Shown here piece by piece: positions 24,025-38,603 of a stretch of 64,000 bases of DNA. The DNA comes from Acanthamoeba castellanii str. Neff. Taxonomy: Eukaryota; Discosea; Longamoebia; Acanthamoebidae. The notes under the pieces were generated by a model, which was not told the origin of the DNA, ran no database searches, and was given only the letters and a program-made list of their open reading frames with translations. Every line of letters starts with the position of its first letter. The stretch's first letter is position 1. The translations under genes and the position numbers were made by a program. The stretch spans positions 89,675 through 153,674 of the forward strand of contig NW_004457712.1 in the NCBI RefSeq assembly GCF_000313135.1, given 5' to 3'.

Positions 24025-27000
24025 CTAGTGTGGCGAGGCAGGGGCGGGCGAAGGAGGCGAAGAAATCTCCGAGGGCGGAGGAGGACGGAAGAGACCGATC
24101 AGGGTGGCCTGGAGGGTCTCCTTCCTGAAGGGCTTGGTGAGGAACCGGTCCATGCCCTTCTCCAGACACTCGGTCTCGTAGTCCCGCGTGGCCGACGCCG
24201 TCAGCGCCACGATCGGCACCCGCTTCGTCCCGTGCGTCGTCCGCTTGACTTCAGTTTCATCTGTCGTTGATCTGACCTCCGCTTCCTTCTCGTTCTCGTT
24301 CTCGTCGTCGCCTTCTTCGGGCTTGAGCTCTTTGCTCTTCGGCTTCTCCTCGCACCGGTACTCCTCCCAGGTTTGGGCGCGGCGGTGTTCGATGTGGCGA
24401 ATGCGGGCCGTGGCCTGGAAGCCGTCCATGATGGGCATCTGCACATCCATGAGGATCACGTCGAACGTCTCCCTCTCGAACAACCCCACCGCTGCCCCGC
24501 CATCGCCCGCGATCTACATCACGCCCACAACCAATGCCAAACGTTTTAGAAATAAGAGCGAAGAGCGAAGAGCGATGGAGTCGACTTGTACCGTGACGGA
24601 GCAGCCGAGGGAGGTGAGCATCTTGGTGGCCACTTTCTGGTTGATGATATTGTCCTCCACCACCAGCACCTTCCTCCCGTGCAGCAAGTCCTTACTACGA
24701 GACGAACCGAGTTAGGCTGATGTTGGAGTTGGATCAATGAAAGGAGGTCAGAAAGCAGAGCGTACACAGCAGCAGCGGTGGTGCCATCTTCGGTGGTCGG
24801 GTGCTCGCGGCGCATAGTCAACGGCGTTTTGGGCTGGTAGAGGGGCAGACGGACGGTGAAGGTGAACACGGATCCCTTGCCCACCTCGCTCTCCACCTTG
24901 ATATCGCCCTGCATCGCCTGTTACACACGTGCCCACGTCAGCGCGAGCTTTTACACTTCGTGGCCTGCGTAGGCGTTCGTACGAGGGACAGTTTCTTGCT
25001 GATGGCAAGGCCGAGACCCGAGCCGCCGAACTTACGCCCCACACTCGCATCCAGCTGGGAGAAGCTCTATAGAGAGAGAGAGCGAGAGAGAAGCTCGCGG
25101 GAGTAAGAAACCTCTCTGTTCGGCCCAGGCAGGTGTGCGTGGAGTACCTTGAATATGTTCTCGAGGCCCTGGGGCGGAATGCCGATGCCCGTGTCCGCGA
25201 CGCTGAGCGACACGATTTCGGGGTCGGCCTGACCCGTGGAGGCCGACACCATTACGTGGCCCTCCGCGGGCGTGAATTTGATCGCGTTACTCAGCAGGTT
25301 GTGCAATATCTGTCGAAACCGGAGTGGATCGCCTGCAGCAGATGGAGGCCAATGTTGAGAACTTCTTCGTTCTTCTTCGTTCTCTTCGTTCTTCGTCGTA
25401 AGTGGACGATCAAGATCAGGGGCGGTGGTGGATGATGTACCGAGGCGGAGGGGCTGTGCGATGTCGATTTCGGAGATGAGGGCGACGTGCTTCTTCTTGG
25501 CCATGACCGTGTGCAGACTCACGGCCTTGTCTACTTCTTCGCACACCGACAGCGGAATGGACTCCAGTTCCAGTTGACTGTTCACCCCAACCACACGAAG
25601 AGCACGCGATCAGCGTGCGAAGGGGGAGGAGGAAGAGCGGGAGGTGGAATGTAGGAATTCGCAGTACTTGGACTCGATGCGGGCGAAGTCGAGGATGTCG
25701 TTGACGAGGCCCAGCAAGTGGTCCGCGCAATCGCTGATGATGCGCGCCGATTCGAAAGCCCCTTCGCTGAGCGGCATCTCCATCAGGTCCTTCGCCATCG
25801 CTGTGTTGTTTTCAAGGGGGAGCCACTCTCTGATCAGTCCTTGAGGCCTCTCAACACGCAACAATTCGAGCGAGCGACCTACCGATGATACCGTGCATGG
25901 GCGTACGCAGCTCTGCGAGAGGAGCGACCCAGAACCGAGAGGCCGAACACGGATCGAATAAGTAACGGCACGCTGTGGGCGGAGCTGGGTATGGGGTCGG
26001 GTGACGGCGGAATGGGGTACCGTGACTCATGTTGGCGAGGAAGGCCGTTTTGGCTTTGGTGGCCTGCTGGAGCGACACGTTGACCCTCTCCTTCTGCTGC
26101 AGCGCCACCATCATCCGCCTCAGCGCGCTACGCCTGGTAGTGTGCGCGGGAGCGTGTTAAGGAGGAGGAGGAGCAAACATTGTTGTATACAGGAAGCGAC
26201 CTGGTGCACGAACCTGTTCGATTCGTACACGTAGGCAAAGACACCCATGAACGCGATCAGCAGGATCTTGCTCGTGAGCAGCTCTGTCGACGAGACACAC
26301 ACACGCGCGCGCGGGAGGAGCATGTTAGTGAAGCGCGTCACCACGACTGGCGACAGTGGAGCGGCAGGCGGCGCTGCGGCGCGTAAGTTGCGGCAGTGGA
26401 CAGAGGTAGTACTACCCTGGAGGCTCGTGGGGAAGCGACCGATGTGGGCGCCGTGAATGTCCAACTTGGCGCACGCGAAGGGAACGAACACGATGCCCTG
26501 CTGGTTCAGCTGTACGCACGCCAGATCGAACGCTTGGCCGTTGCGCGCGTCTGTGACGATGGAGTGTCAGCGGTCAGTCAGCAGACCCCTTCACACACAA
26601 AACGTGTCAAGCCCCATCTTACCGTCAGGTGTGAGGGCGTAGATGAGCAGACTCTCGCCGATGAGCCCGAAGGTGGCTACCACCCCGGCCCGCGGCCCCA
26701 CCAAGCAGAACAGAACGAGCGGCATCATGGCTATCCACGAGAACATCTCCGTACGGACGCCGTACAGCACGCACTGCGCATGAAGATTTGTTTTTTTAAC
26801 ATCAGCACGACTGGCGAATGCACAAGGAGGCGAGGAGTACCTTGTAGATGAGAATAAGGTTGAAGTAGAGGCAGGATATCCAGGCCGAGGTGCGGCCGTG
26901 GTCGTTGAGCAAACGTGCCAGCCAAAGAAGGCATCCATAGACGCTCATTGAAAAGAGAGATTGCCAGGAGCTGAGATGATTCCACCCATCGATCCACAGG

Positions 27001-27560
27001 CGCAGCGACAAAACGAGGGCATTGACGAAGATGAGTGCTACTAGGAGATTGATTAGCATCACCGCTCGCCCCTTCGTTTCTTCATGCGCCACATATTCGC
27101 CAATTCGTTCATCTTCCTCCTCTTCCTCAATCTCTTCCTCGACAGCCTGGGAGAGATTTTCCGTTGCATTGTCTTCCTGTTTGCGCAGTGGTTGATCGTG
27201 CAGACGGAGGAAGCGAAGAGGCCATCGCGAGAAGGAGAAGCCCCATCGCAGGCACGGCCGAGATCGTCTGCGCGTGGAGATCGGGGCAGATGATGCAAAA
27301 GAAGGGAGCGAGGAAAGCAGAGACGCCACCGAGCCGCAAAAGCCCAGCTCACGCGGTGTCTCGGCGAATGCTCGCCTTCGCTCCTCTGGGGTCGGCTTCG
27401 TGCTGCTGGCCCCCTCTTCGTCCTGCTCTGTGGAGCTAAGAAGAGGAGCGTTCTCCTTCTCCTCTTCCTTGGCCTCCATGAATCTGCGTCGCCACTCCTC
27501 TATCAAGTTGGGCGGCGCCTCCTTCTTTTTCTTCTGTTGCTGTTGCAGGCCCTCCATCAT
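24025..27560 (-). CDS. Hybrid sensor histidine kinase 1
   Basis: Thirteen exons join to about 833 residues: 27560-26841, 26773-26623, 26550-26416, 26283-26214, 26133-26021, 25912-25883, 25800-25668, 25577-25441, 25332-25148, 25066-24983, 24917-24766, 24694-24592 and 24513-24025. An acidic N-terminal cytosolic part is followed by about six hydrophobic segments (residues ~165-355) with a loop before the last. The H-box is SHELRTPMHGII (His396). The ATPase has N-box QILHNLLSNAIKF, DTGIGIP and [10 protein letters not shown]. The receiver has VVEDN, phospho-acceptor Asp694 (ILMDVQMP), LTAS and KPF. It should autophosphorylate on His and pass phosphate to its own receiver at a membrane. An acidic insert of about 55 residues lies inside the receiver. 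No known ligand domain was seen. Confidence 0.92.
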
Positions 27561-27880
27561 CTCGTGGTTGCGTGTGTGTGAACAGAAGCAGAAGGTGGTG
27601 AAGAAAGAGTTGCGCGTTGATGGCTTTGCTATTTCGGAGTCAGTGTCAGTGTCAGCCGCATCGCCGTCTGCCCCAACAACTCTCAGAACCAAGTCCTGAT
27701 CTCCGGCCACCACCGCAGAACACTGGTGGCCCGACCACAGACCCGAAAAGGCACACCCAAGGCCCAGAGTCGGGCAAGGGCGGTGATTGCCTGGGCTCGC
27801 CACAAGTAAGTGTGCCCGAGTTTTCTTTCGTCTCTTGGCGAATGTGATCTACATGAAGGGGGGGACACACGAGACTGCCC
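27561..27880. other. Spacer between kinase 1 and F-box gene
   Basis: About 320 bases between the F-box stop codon and the ATG of histidine kinase 1, both on the minus strand. The kinase frame stays open upstream for about 80 codons without another ATG. No other feature seen. Confidence 0.4.
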
Positions 27881-30204
27881 CTAGGCGACGGGGTAGGGAG
27901 TGCAGTCCTGGGGAGGTAAAGCCGCGAGCAGCGTGGGGTCCTCGCTGGCCCAGACCGGCCTGTCGTTCTTGTCGGTCTTGCTCGGGGTGGATGAGCGGAG
28001 AAGGCAGAATGGTCCCCGGTGCCCGTTACGGAACAGGCATGTCCGCACCAGCAGCGGCTCGCTGGGCGTGGTGGTGGTGAGTGGTTCGGCCGTAGGCTTG
28101 TGCCGCGCCGGCACCGGCGGCGCTTGCTTCTTCCCCGCCGCGCTCTGCTCCTCCTCTTTCTTCTTCTCCAGTTGCGGAGGAATGCCGCCCGCCAACTGGG
28201 CGTAGAAGAGCTGCGTGCCGGACCGCTCTCTCGTGTTCTGTGTTGTGGGCTCAGATGCCTCGACTTCCTCAGGGCCAACGACGTTCCTGAGCGCAAAGAG
28301 CGAGGTCTTGGTGACGGCCTCTGCAAGAGGAATTAGGAATTACATCAGCGAGAAAGGTGGTGTGGCGATAGACGATGCGAGGTGCTTACGTACCGGTCTG
28401 GTGGAAGAAGACGAACGACCAGGGCTTCTCGCCCTGCGGTGCGAGGAACTGCGGTGCGTTGTGCCCGGAGAGCGGCACCGGGATGAGCTGCGGCACGCCG
28501 AAGGCGATCGCGAGCAGCCGAAGAGCCGGTCCGCCCAGACCAGCGACCCTCTGCTGCGACATGAACGCCGCCAGAGCTCGACCGCCCCGCTCCGCCACCA
28601 CCTTGCCGTCCTGCCCACAACACAGTGCGCCAAGTCGGAGTTAGACATGTAGCTGCGATCGCGCCTGTGAGGCTCGATTGAGCGGAGTACCTGAGCGAGA
28701 GAAGCCGTGTGGATGATGCGATGCTGCTGGTGTCTGGCTGACCCAGTGTGGACGCTGGGCTGGGTCTTGGTGACGATGGGGACAGCGACGACGGTCCAGT
28801 GGAAGCCTGGCAGCACCTGCGCGCTCCAGATGACCTTCACTCGGCGCTCGGCGCTCGATCCAGCGGAGAGGAGGTGCTCGCCAAGCGCCTCCTCGTATCG
28901 GGCCAGGGACCCGCTGGCGGTCCAGCCGGGGCAGGACTGGGCGTCGAGGAACTGTTCGTCGGCAGTCGTCGGCAGAGCACCGTCGCTCGCCTCGGCCGGC
29001 GCCGATGTCGGTTCGAATGCTTGAAGGTCGCCTCTGACCAGCAGCTGCAGGGGCGAGAAGAGGAACGTGGCAGGCGACAGTGATGAAGATGAAGAGCGAC
29101 GACGACGACGACGACGATGAAGATGAAAGCAGGCAGGTCTCTGGCTGAGGTTGGTGGTGGGGAAGGGATGCTGCGACGTCGTAGCGATGTCGAGCGAGAG
29201 GCCATGGGTCGAGAGGAAATAGAGCCGGCGCCAGTCGCCGCTGACCGACGAGTTGAGCACGGCGGCCAGGGCGTCCACCGCCACCCCGCGGCGACCGCTC
29301 GGGTGCGCGGCCGCGAGCAGCGAGGGCTGCACCTCGGCAAAATCGCGCAGCTGCTCGGTCCACAGGTTGAGGCAGGCAGACTTCCACATCAAGTGCCCAT
29401 TCCCATCTGTGTCGTGGCGATTCCACAGCTTAGCACACGCACACGCACACGCACACGCACTACTGCACAAGTGATGAGCTTACCGATGATGCCGGCCCAG
29501 CGCTTAGACACCAAACGAGCAGAGAGGAGGTCGTGGCCAGAGAGGAACGAGAGAAGGAAGGTCGTCATCCGCCGGTCCAGGCCCTGGATCGGCCCCTGGT
29601 GCTGCGAGGCCGCCAGGTAGGCCGTCGAGGTCAGAGAGGTCTTCAGGAGGGTCGACGATGGCTTCTTGGTGGTCTTGTCGCTGGTGGTCTTCTTCTTGCC
29701 CTTCTTGTCCCTGTTGAGGCCGGCGGGGTCCTCGTTCGCTCCATCCGCGGGGAACAGCTCCTTCCGCTTCTTTTCTTTCTTGCCCTCCTTCTTCGCCTTC
29801 TTTTGCTTCTTGTCGCCCTTTCCCAGAGCGTCTTCTTCACCTGTGGGTGAGCCGGTCAATCGGTGTACGGACGGCGAGCCGCAAGCGCCGTATACAAAAC
29901 AGAAATGAAAGGGGAACCTTTGCTCTTCTTCTTGAGCCCGAAGCCCAGCCTTCTCCGTGCAGGCGACGCTGGCGACTCCTGAAAAGGGATTAGAACGAAA
30001 GAACGAAGACCGATAGCGAAAAGAAAGAAGAACGAAGACCGAATATTGGGGGGGGGGCTGTACCGAACCGGGCGAGGGTGAGGAAGCTTTGCGGGGCGAG
30101 GCCATGCCCTCTTCTGCGCCCGGGTCCCCCGTGATCGTGGACAAGTTTTCTTTCTTCTTGAAAGAGAACGTTCTCTTCAGCTTCGCCTTCTTCTCCCCCT
30201 CCAT
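27881..30204 (-). CDS. F-box protein
   Basis: Exons 30204-30064, 29978-29918, 29840-29484, 29406-28691, 28610-28394 and 28320-27881 give about 643 residues. The N-terminus is Lys/Ser-rich (KKAKLKRTFSFKKKE) with a long basic stretch (KKQKKAKKEGKKEKKRKE), suggesting nuclear or acidic-surface binding. The F-box starts near residue 160: LDRRMTTFLLSFLSGHDLLSARLVSKRW, then MWKSACLNLW after the splice at 29484/29406. This fits the L...ll.fL...dLl...lVskrW...LWk pattern. F-box proteins recruit substrates to SCF (Skp1-Cullin) ligases. The substrate-binding part is not WD40, LRR or Kelch; I could not name it. The exon at 29406-28691 contains an Arg/Ser-rich run (about 29050-29130) that could be an unrecognised intron. 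The gene sits between two paralogous histidine kinases. Confidence 0.7.
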
Positions 30205-30324
30205 CTTTAGTGGCAAGTGCGGTCAAATTATAAAAACTATTTCTAATTGCTCGTGCGGAAAGTACAATTTTATTACGATTATAATATTATTTTAATTATA
30301 ATAAATAATATGATGACGTGACCA

Positions 30325-33741
<3,417 letters not shown>

Positions 33742-34242
33742 GATACCAAAGACAGAGCCTCGGTTGCCCTTTCTTCTTCGTTCGCGCAGGTGCGCGCTCC
33801 AAAGCGAGTTCCATTCATTCCGGAACAAGGCTCTTCGTTCTTCTGCGACCAACCAAAAATCAAACAGCAAGCACCTCACCACGCAACAACAGCATTCCTG
33901 TTCTGGACAGAAGGTGAGATGTACAGCTGACGGCATGAGGACGATGCAAGGAATTGAGCGAACGCACAACGCCAAGCCACCATTGTGGAATTCGTGGGGA
34001 GATGGTCTGGCTCGCTGGGCGCAGGCGTTGGCACTGTGAAATTTCCGACATTTTAGCAGCGCAATGTGGGCGAACTGCTGCGGCGAAGGGGACGACCCAG
34101 GAGGCTGCAGCGTCCCTCATGTCATGTCGGCCAAGGCCTATTTGTAGCCCCGCCCGCACCTTCCTTCCACTCATTATCATCATCACCCTCCAACCCGCTC
34201 ACCACTGCTTACCTCTTCCCTTCCAACTAATCACACCACAAC
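33742..34242. promoter_or_regulatory. Divergent promoter region, kinase 2 / PH gene
   Basis: About 500 bases between two genes that start in opposite directions. The kinase frame stays open upstream of its ATG to about 33975 without good domain content. No recognised element. Confidence 0.4.
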
Positions 34243-35387
34243 ATGGTACATGCTCTCTCTCTTTGCCGACCCTCTTTCTATGTCCTTGCTTACACTCTTC
34301 TTCATCATCACCTTTCCCCCTCCACGCAGTCGCTCAAGGGTCCCGACTTTCACACATACGGAAAGAGCGACCCGCTGGGGAGTAGCTTGTCGTCGTTCAT
34401 GGACGACAACCTCACCAGCGACACCTGGATTGAGAGCAACGACGGCGACAACTTCGTCAAGGGCGGTTTCCTCTACGAGAAGGGCTTCTGGGGCCGCAAA
34501 GTGCGCCGAATCGTCCTCACCGAGAAGAGCTTCCGCATTCTGGTACCCATCCTCACCGCCTCTGCGCCCACGCAAGGGGCATCTTTGGCAAATTAAAACA
34601 CGCAATTCTGGCGACTTTTCGACTAAAGTTTTGCTTTAAAATTTGGCCAACAGCACAAGCGGACCGGCATCGTCAAGAAGTACTACAGCCTGTACTCGGT
34701 GCAGAACGTGGAGGCCCAGCGCTGCACCCATGTATTCATCATCAGCCTTTACACGGGTATGTCTGCTTGTGGAGCTCAACGTCGATCAAGTGTGAGTGAG
34801 GTTCTCACCTGTTGCTTCTCCTGCAGCCAAGGGCAAGATGAAGAGATTGTATTTTGAGCCCTCCAGCGCCGAGCAACGCAAGGAATGGATGAAGGCCATC
34901 CAGTACGTTCTGCTCATCGCCCCCGGTGCATTCCCCTTCAAAGCTCACGCCTGTTTTTTGCGTGTGTCACAGGGTGTGCGTGGCCTTTGTCAAGGCCGCC
35001 AAGGAGGAGAGGGAGAACACTCGCTACGGCACCTCCGCCAGGCGCACGTCGTCAAAGATCGCTGAGTCGCGTCGCCACTCGGGCGAGTGGAGTTCTCAGG
35101 GCTCCGGCAGCGGCTGGGAATCGGTCGAAGACCGACCCGAGCTCGATGGCCGGCGGCCGGTGCTCTCCAAGTCCGCGGTCGACCTCGGGTACAGCCGCGA
35201 ACGGAGCGCGAGCGCAACCAGCGGCGCCCGCCTGCGCGGCCGGCCCGAAGGGGCGCTGCTCGAGGAGAACAACGGCTACAACCCCTTCCCGGCCGTGGAG
35301 CAGTGGGACCTGGAGGAGCCGGAGACCATGGGCCAGCTGGGCATCCCCACCGGCAAGCGCGGCTTTAGCCGGCACCAGGCGGTGTAA
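34243..35387 (+). CDS. PH-domain protein
   Basis: The first exon is only the ATG (34243-34245), followed by GTACAT. Further exons: 34330-34542, 34654-34756, 34827-34902 and 34973-35387. The protein begins MSLKGPDFHTYGKSDP. A PH-like fold fits residues ~40-140: NFVKGGFLYEKGFWGRKVRRIVLTEKSFRIL, KYYSLYSVQNVEA, KRLYFEPSSAEQRKEWMKAIQ, with the expected late Trp in the C-terminal helix. PH domains bind phosphoinositides or protein partners at membranes. The C-terminal 140 residues are Ser/Arg/Gly-rich and probably disordered, ending GFSRHQAV. No catalytic domain is attached, so it may be an adaptor. Confidence 0.7.
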
Positions 35388-35542
35388 GGTTGCCTCGATC
35401 GAGGGCGAATCAAGCCCACAACCGAACTATTCTGTACATACACCACGACGAAGGTCACAGAAGCCAGAGACCAGAGACCAGGAATCGACGGTTGGTGCCT
35501 CGCGAGGAAGCGATGACTCCTGCTGCCAGCACCACCACACTC

Positions 35543-37786
35543 TTATTTATCTTTAGCAATTATAAATATATAGTTAAAACAAACAAATATCTGTCTACGC
35601 CCCACTTGTGCCTTGAAGAAAAAGGTAAAGGAGGAAGTGTGGACAGAACGCATGCATCTAGTTCTACAAAAAAACAAGGCCTCAACAACAAACAAACAAT
35701 CATACCAAGCGTCCGTATGCCACGCAGCGACCGTGTGAGTGATGGGCTTGAGTTGCGTCGTGGGCGGCTGCTTAGACGAAGGAGAGACCTGTGACGTGCT
35801 TGTTTCTTCCCTGTGGTGGTATTGCGAGGTGGTCGTTGAGACGAATGGGTGAGAGGCGGGCGATGGGTGCGTGTCACGCACCGTCTTCTCGTTCTTGCGG
35901 AGCCACGCGAGTACGGCGGGTGTGCCTCTGTTGAGCACGTCTGGCGGCGGGATCACCAGCGGGTTGTGGCTGATGTCCATGACCTCCAGCTTGGGCAGGC
36001 TCCCCAACTCCCATGGCAAGCTTGACAAGACACGAGCGCACACACACGGTGTGTCGTGAGCCAACGAACGCAAAGAGCCGGAATTAGTGTGTAAAGAAGG
36101 GGCGCGCACTTGGTCATCATGTTGTGCGACATGTCGATCTTGACCACGCTGCTGAGCTCGCCGACCTCCGAGGGCAGCTCGTGGATTTCGTTGCCCTTGA
36201 TGTCGAGCTTGGTGAGCGCCGTCAGCAGGGCGATAGTGGGCGGCAGCGTCAGCAACCGATTGCCCGACACGTTCAGCTTTTGCAGGTTGGACTGCGCAGG
36301 CCGCGGGACAGAGAGTGAGTTACTCACTCGCCAGCGACACAAGCGGTCGACACAAATTAAACATGGGGGGGGGGGCTATGGGTGGTGTGAGCGTACGAGA
36401 CAGCCGATTTCCTCGGGAACGGAGAGGAGCACGTTGTTGGCGGCGTCGAGCTCCTTGAGGGCGTACATGGTCTTGATCTCGGCCGGCAGGGTGGCGAGAT
36501 TGTTCTTGCTCATCAGCAGACGCTCGAGGCGCGTGAGGCGGCCCAGCTCGGGCGGGATCAGCTCGATGGCCAGCGAGTTCTGGCGCAAGTCGAGCAGCTC
36601 CAGATTGACCAGGTTGCCGATCTCCGCCGGCAGGTTCGTCAACTTGTTGCCGAACAGATCAAGCCTGTGCGTGTGGCGTGCGTGTGCGGCGTGTGCGGTG
36701 CATCCATGTCAGTATGTGCTAATGTGAGTCGGCGGGAGAGCGGCATTGACCTTCTGAGTGTGGTGAGACGGCCGATCTCGGGAGGAATGCGTCCGATCTG
36801 AAGGTTGTTCCTGAGGTCGAGCTCGACGATGCTGGGCAGCGTGCACAGGTCCTCTGGGAGCTCGTCCAGGAGCGTGTTGCGCAGGCCCATGTACTGGAGC
36901 TGGTTCAGCTGTTCGAGCGGGAACAGGGTCTTGAGGTTGGAGTTCTCGTTCACCGAGAAGCTGCGCAGCCTGGCCAGGTAGCCCATCTCGGCCGGCAGGT
37001 CCTGCAGCTTGTTGTTCGACAAATCAAACACCTGACATAACACCACACACCACACCACACCAACACACACATACACGGCGCACACAACGAAGAAGAGAGC
37101 GAGTGAGGTGCGGGCGCAACGGGTTACTTCATGGGAAGTAGCGGGGGGAGAGAGAGAGAGAGAGGTCAGACCTGTAGGTTGCGGAGGTTGCCGATCTGCG
37201 GGGGCAGGCGGGAGAGGGCGTTGTTGGCGAGGTACCACTCGCTGAGCTCGGTGAGGTTGCCCACCTCGGGGGCGAGCGCGCGGAGGCGGTTGTTCTCGGC
37301 CTTGAAGATGAGGAGGGCGCGCAGGTTGCCGAACTCGGGCGGGAAGACCTGAAGGTTGTTGCCGCTGATGTCGAGGTACTGGAGGGCCGAGAGCTGGCCG
37401 AGCTCGGCGGGGAGCTCCTCGAGCTGGTTGCCGCTGAGGTCGAGCTTCTGGAGGAGGCGCAGCTTGCCCAGGTTGGGGGTGAGCGGGGCGGTGAAGAAGA
37501 GCTTGTTGTTGCAGAGCCACAGCTCGCGCAGGGTCGGGGCGAGATCGCCGAGGGCGGGCGGGACGTGGTTGATGCGGTTGTTGCCCAGGTCGAGCACCTC
37601 GATACGCGCCAGTTTGCCCAGCTCGTCGGGCAGCGAGGTAATGTCGTTCTCGGCCAAGATGAGCTCGCGGCACTGGAGCTGGCGCACCGATTTGGGAATC
37701 TCGGGGATGCCCTGCTTACGCAGATCCACGATCTCCTTCTTCTTGTACTTCTTCTTCATCAGCTCCTTTCCCAAATCGTTGCCCAT
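35543..37786 (-). CDS. Leucine-rich repeat protein (Shoc2/PIRL-like)
   Basis: Exons 37786-37172, 37031-36751, 36664-36397, 36291-36110 and 36020-35543 give 607 residues. The start MGNDLGKELMKKK has Gly2 and a basic cluster, so N-myristoylation is possible. About 18 LRRs of the L..L.L..N.L..LP.E.G.L type (23 residues, typical of Ras-interacting LRR proteins such as Shoc2, and of plant PIRLs) run from about residue 20 to 480. Introns fall between repeats in several cases. Such proteins act as cytosolic scaffolds, often for Ras/Raf signalling. After NEKTVRDTHP the sequence is Ser/Thr/His-rich, then hydrophobic and AT-rich; the last ~60 residues may be read-through rather than real protein. It converges on the PH gene, whose stop is 155 bases away. 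Confidence 0.85.
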
Positions 37787-38092
37787 TTTGTGTTTTTTGT
37801 TTGCAGTGCCAATGGGCTGCAGGCTCTTCTGTTGATTGTGATTACAAAATGAATCAAAATTAATTATTTTTATTTTTCTCTAGGTGACCGCTTCACCAGC
37901 ACGCGCATGTTTGACATTCCAGTCCCCAGAGGCGGGAGGGGTGGCTCTCTGTTCTCAGAGAGCCTTGACTGCTTTCTTCGCGCACGTCTGGACCAAACAG
38001 ACTCCTGTGTTCGGGTGGACAAAGAGTGAGTGTCACGGTCCCAGCCCCGGCGTAATAATGCGAAGAAGAGCGAAAGCGGAATTGGGAGGGGG
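37787..38092. other. Spacer upstream of the LRR gene
   Basis: About 305 bases between the LRR start codon and the stop of the 62-residue gene, both on the minus strand. An AT-rich patch occurs at 37840-37880. It should hold the LRR promoter. No gene seen. Confidence 0.4.
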
Positions 38093-38281
38093 TCAGCGCG
38101 GAAGCGGGGGGGGGAAGGAAAAACCTTTCATGAGGAGTTCGCAAAGGTCGGAGCACGGGTTTATGCATGGCTCGAAGAGGGAGCAGAAGACGTAGACCAC
38201 TCCGCAGAAGCAAGAAATGGGAATGCAGATCAACGCGACGAAGATCCAGACCACGAACATAATGACACCGGAGAGGCCCAT
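38093..38281 (-). CDS. Small Cys-rich hydrophobic membrane protein, 62 residues
   Basis: A single uninterrupted frame from ATG 38281 gives MGLSGVIMFVVWIFVALICIP, then ISCFCGVVYVFCSLFEPCINPC and a short polar tail ending FPPPLPR. One long or two close hydrophobic segments cover residues 4-38. Six Cys lie in the first 50 residues, several near the membrane border (candidates for palmitoylation or disulphides). I do not recognise the family; it is not PMP3. The frame upstream of the ATG is open and basic, so the ATG is chosen because it sits at the hydrophobic start. Coding status rests on composition only. Confidence 0.5.
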   Translation of the reverse strand: MGLSGVIMFVVWIFVALICIPISCFCGVVYVFCSLFEPCINPCSDLCELLMKGFSFPPPLPR

Positions 38282-38603
38282 GGCGATTGTGCGTGTGGGT
38301 GACTCTCTCTGCTCCTTCCTCTTCCTCTTCCTTTCTGTGTGATTCTGTCTTTCAACCCGCCCTTCAAGCCGTACGGTTCGTGGCGCCACACGTATTAAAA
38401 CAACCGGTCATTTGTCGACCTGTTGTGCAACCAGAAGTCAACCACCCCCGTTACACCCACAACCAGAACGCAAGGCGCTGGACGCGCGCGTCTTGCTTGT
38501 GGTGGCTGCCGCTTGGTTGCAGAAAAGAGGTCACGATGCATTTGGCTGCGGCCTCTTGCAATACAAACACGAAAAGCGGGAAGGAGCGAGAACTAAACTT
38601 AAA
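38282..38603. other. Spacer without recognised gene
   Basis: About 320 bases between the 62-residue gene start and the hydrolase stop, both on the minus strand. It probably holds the hydrolase 3' UTR and the small gene's promoter. Confidence 0.4.
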
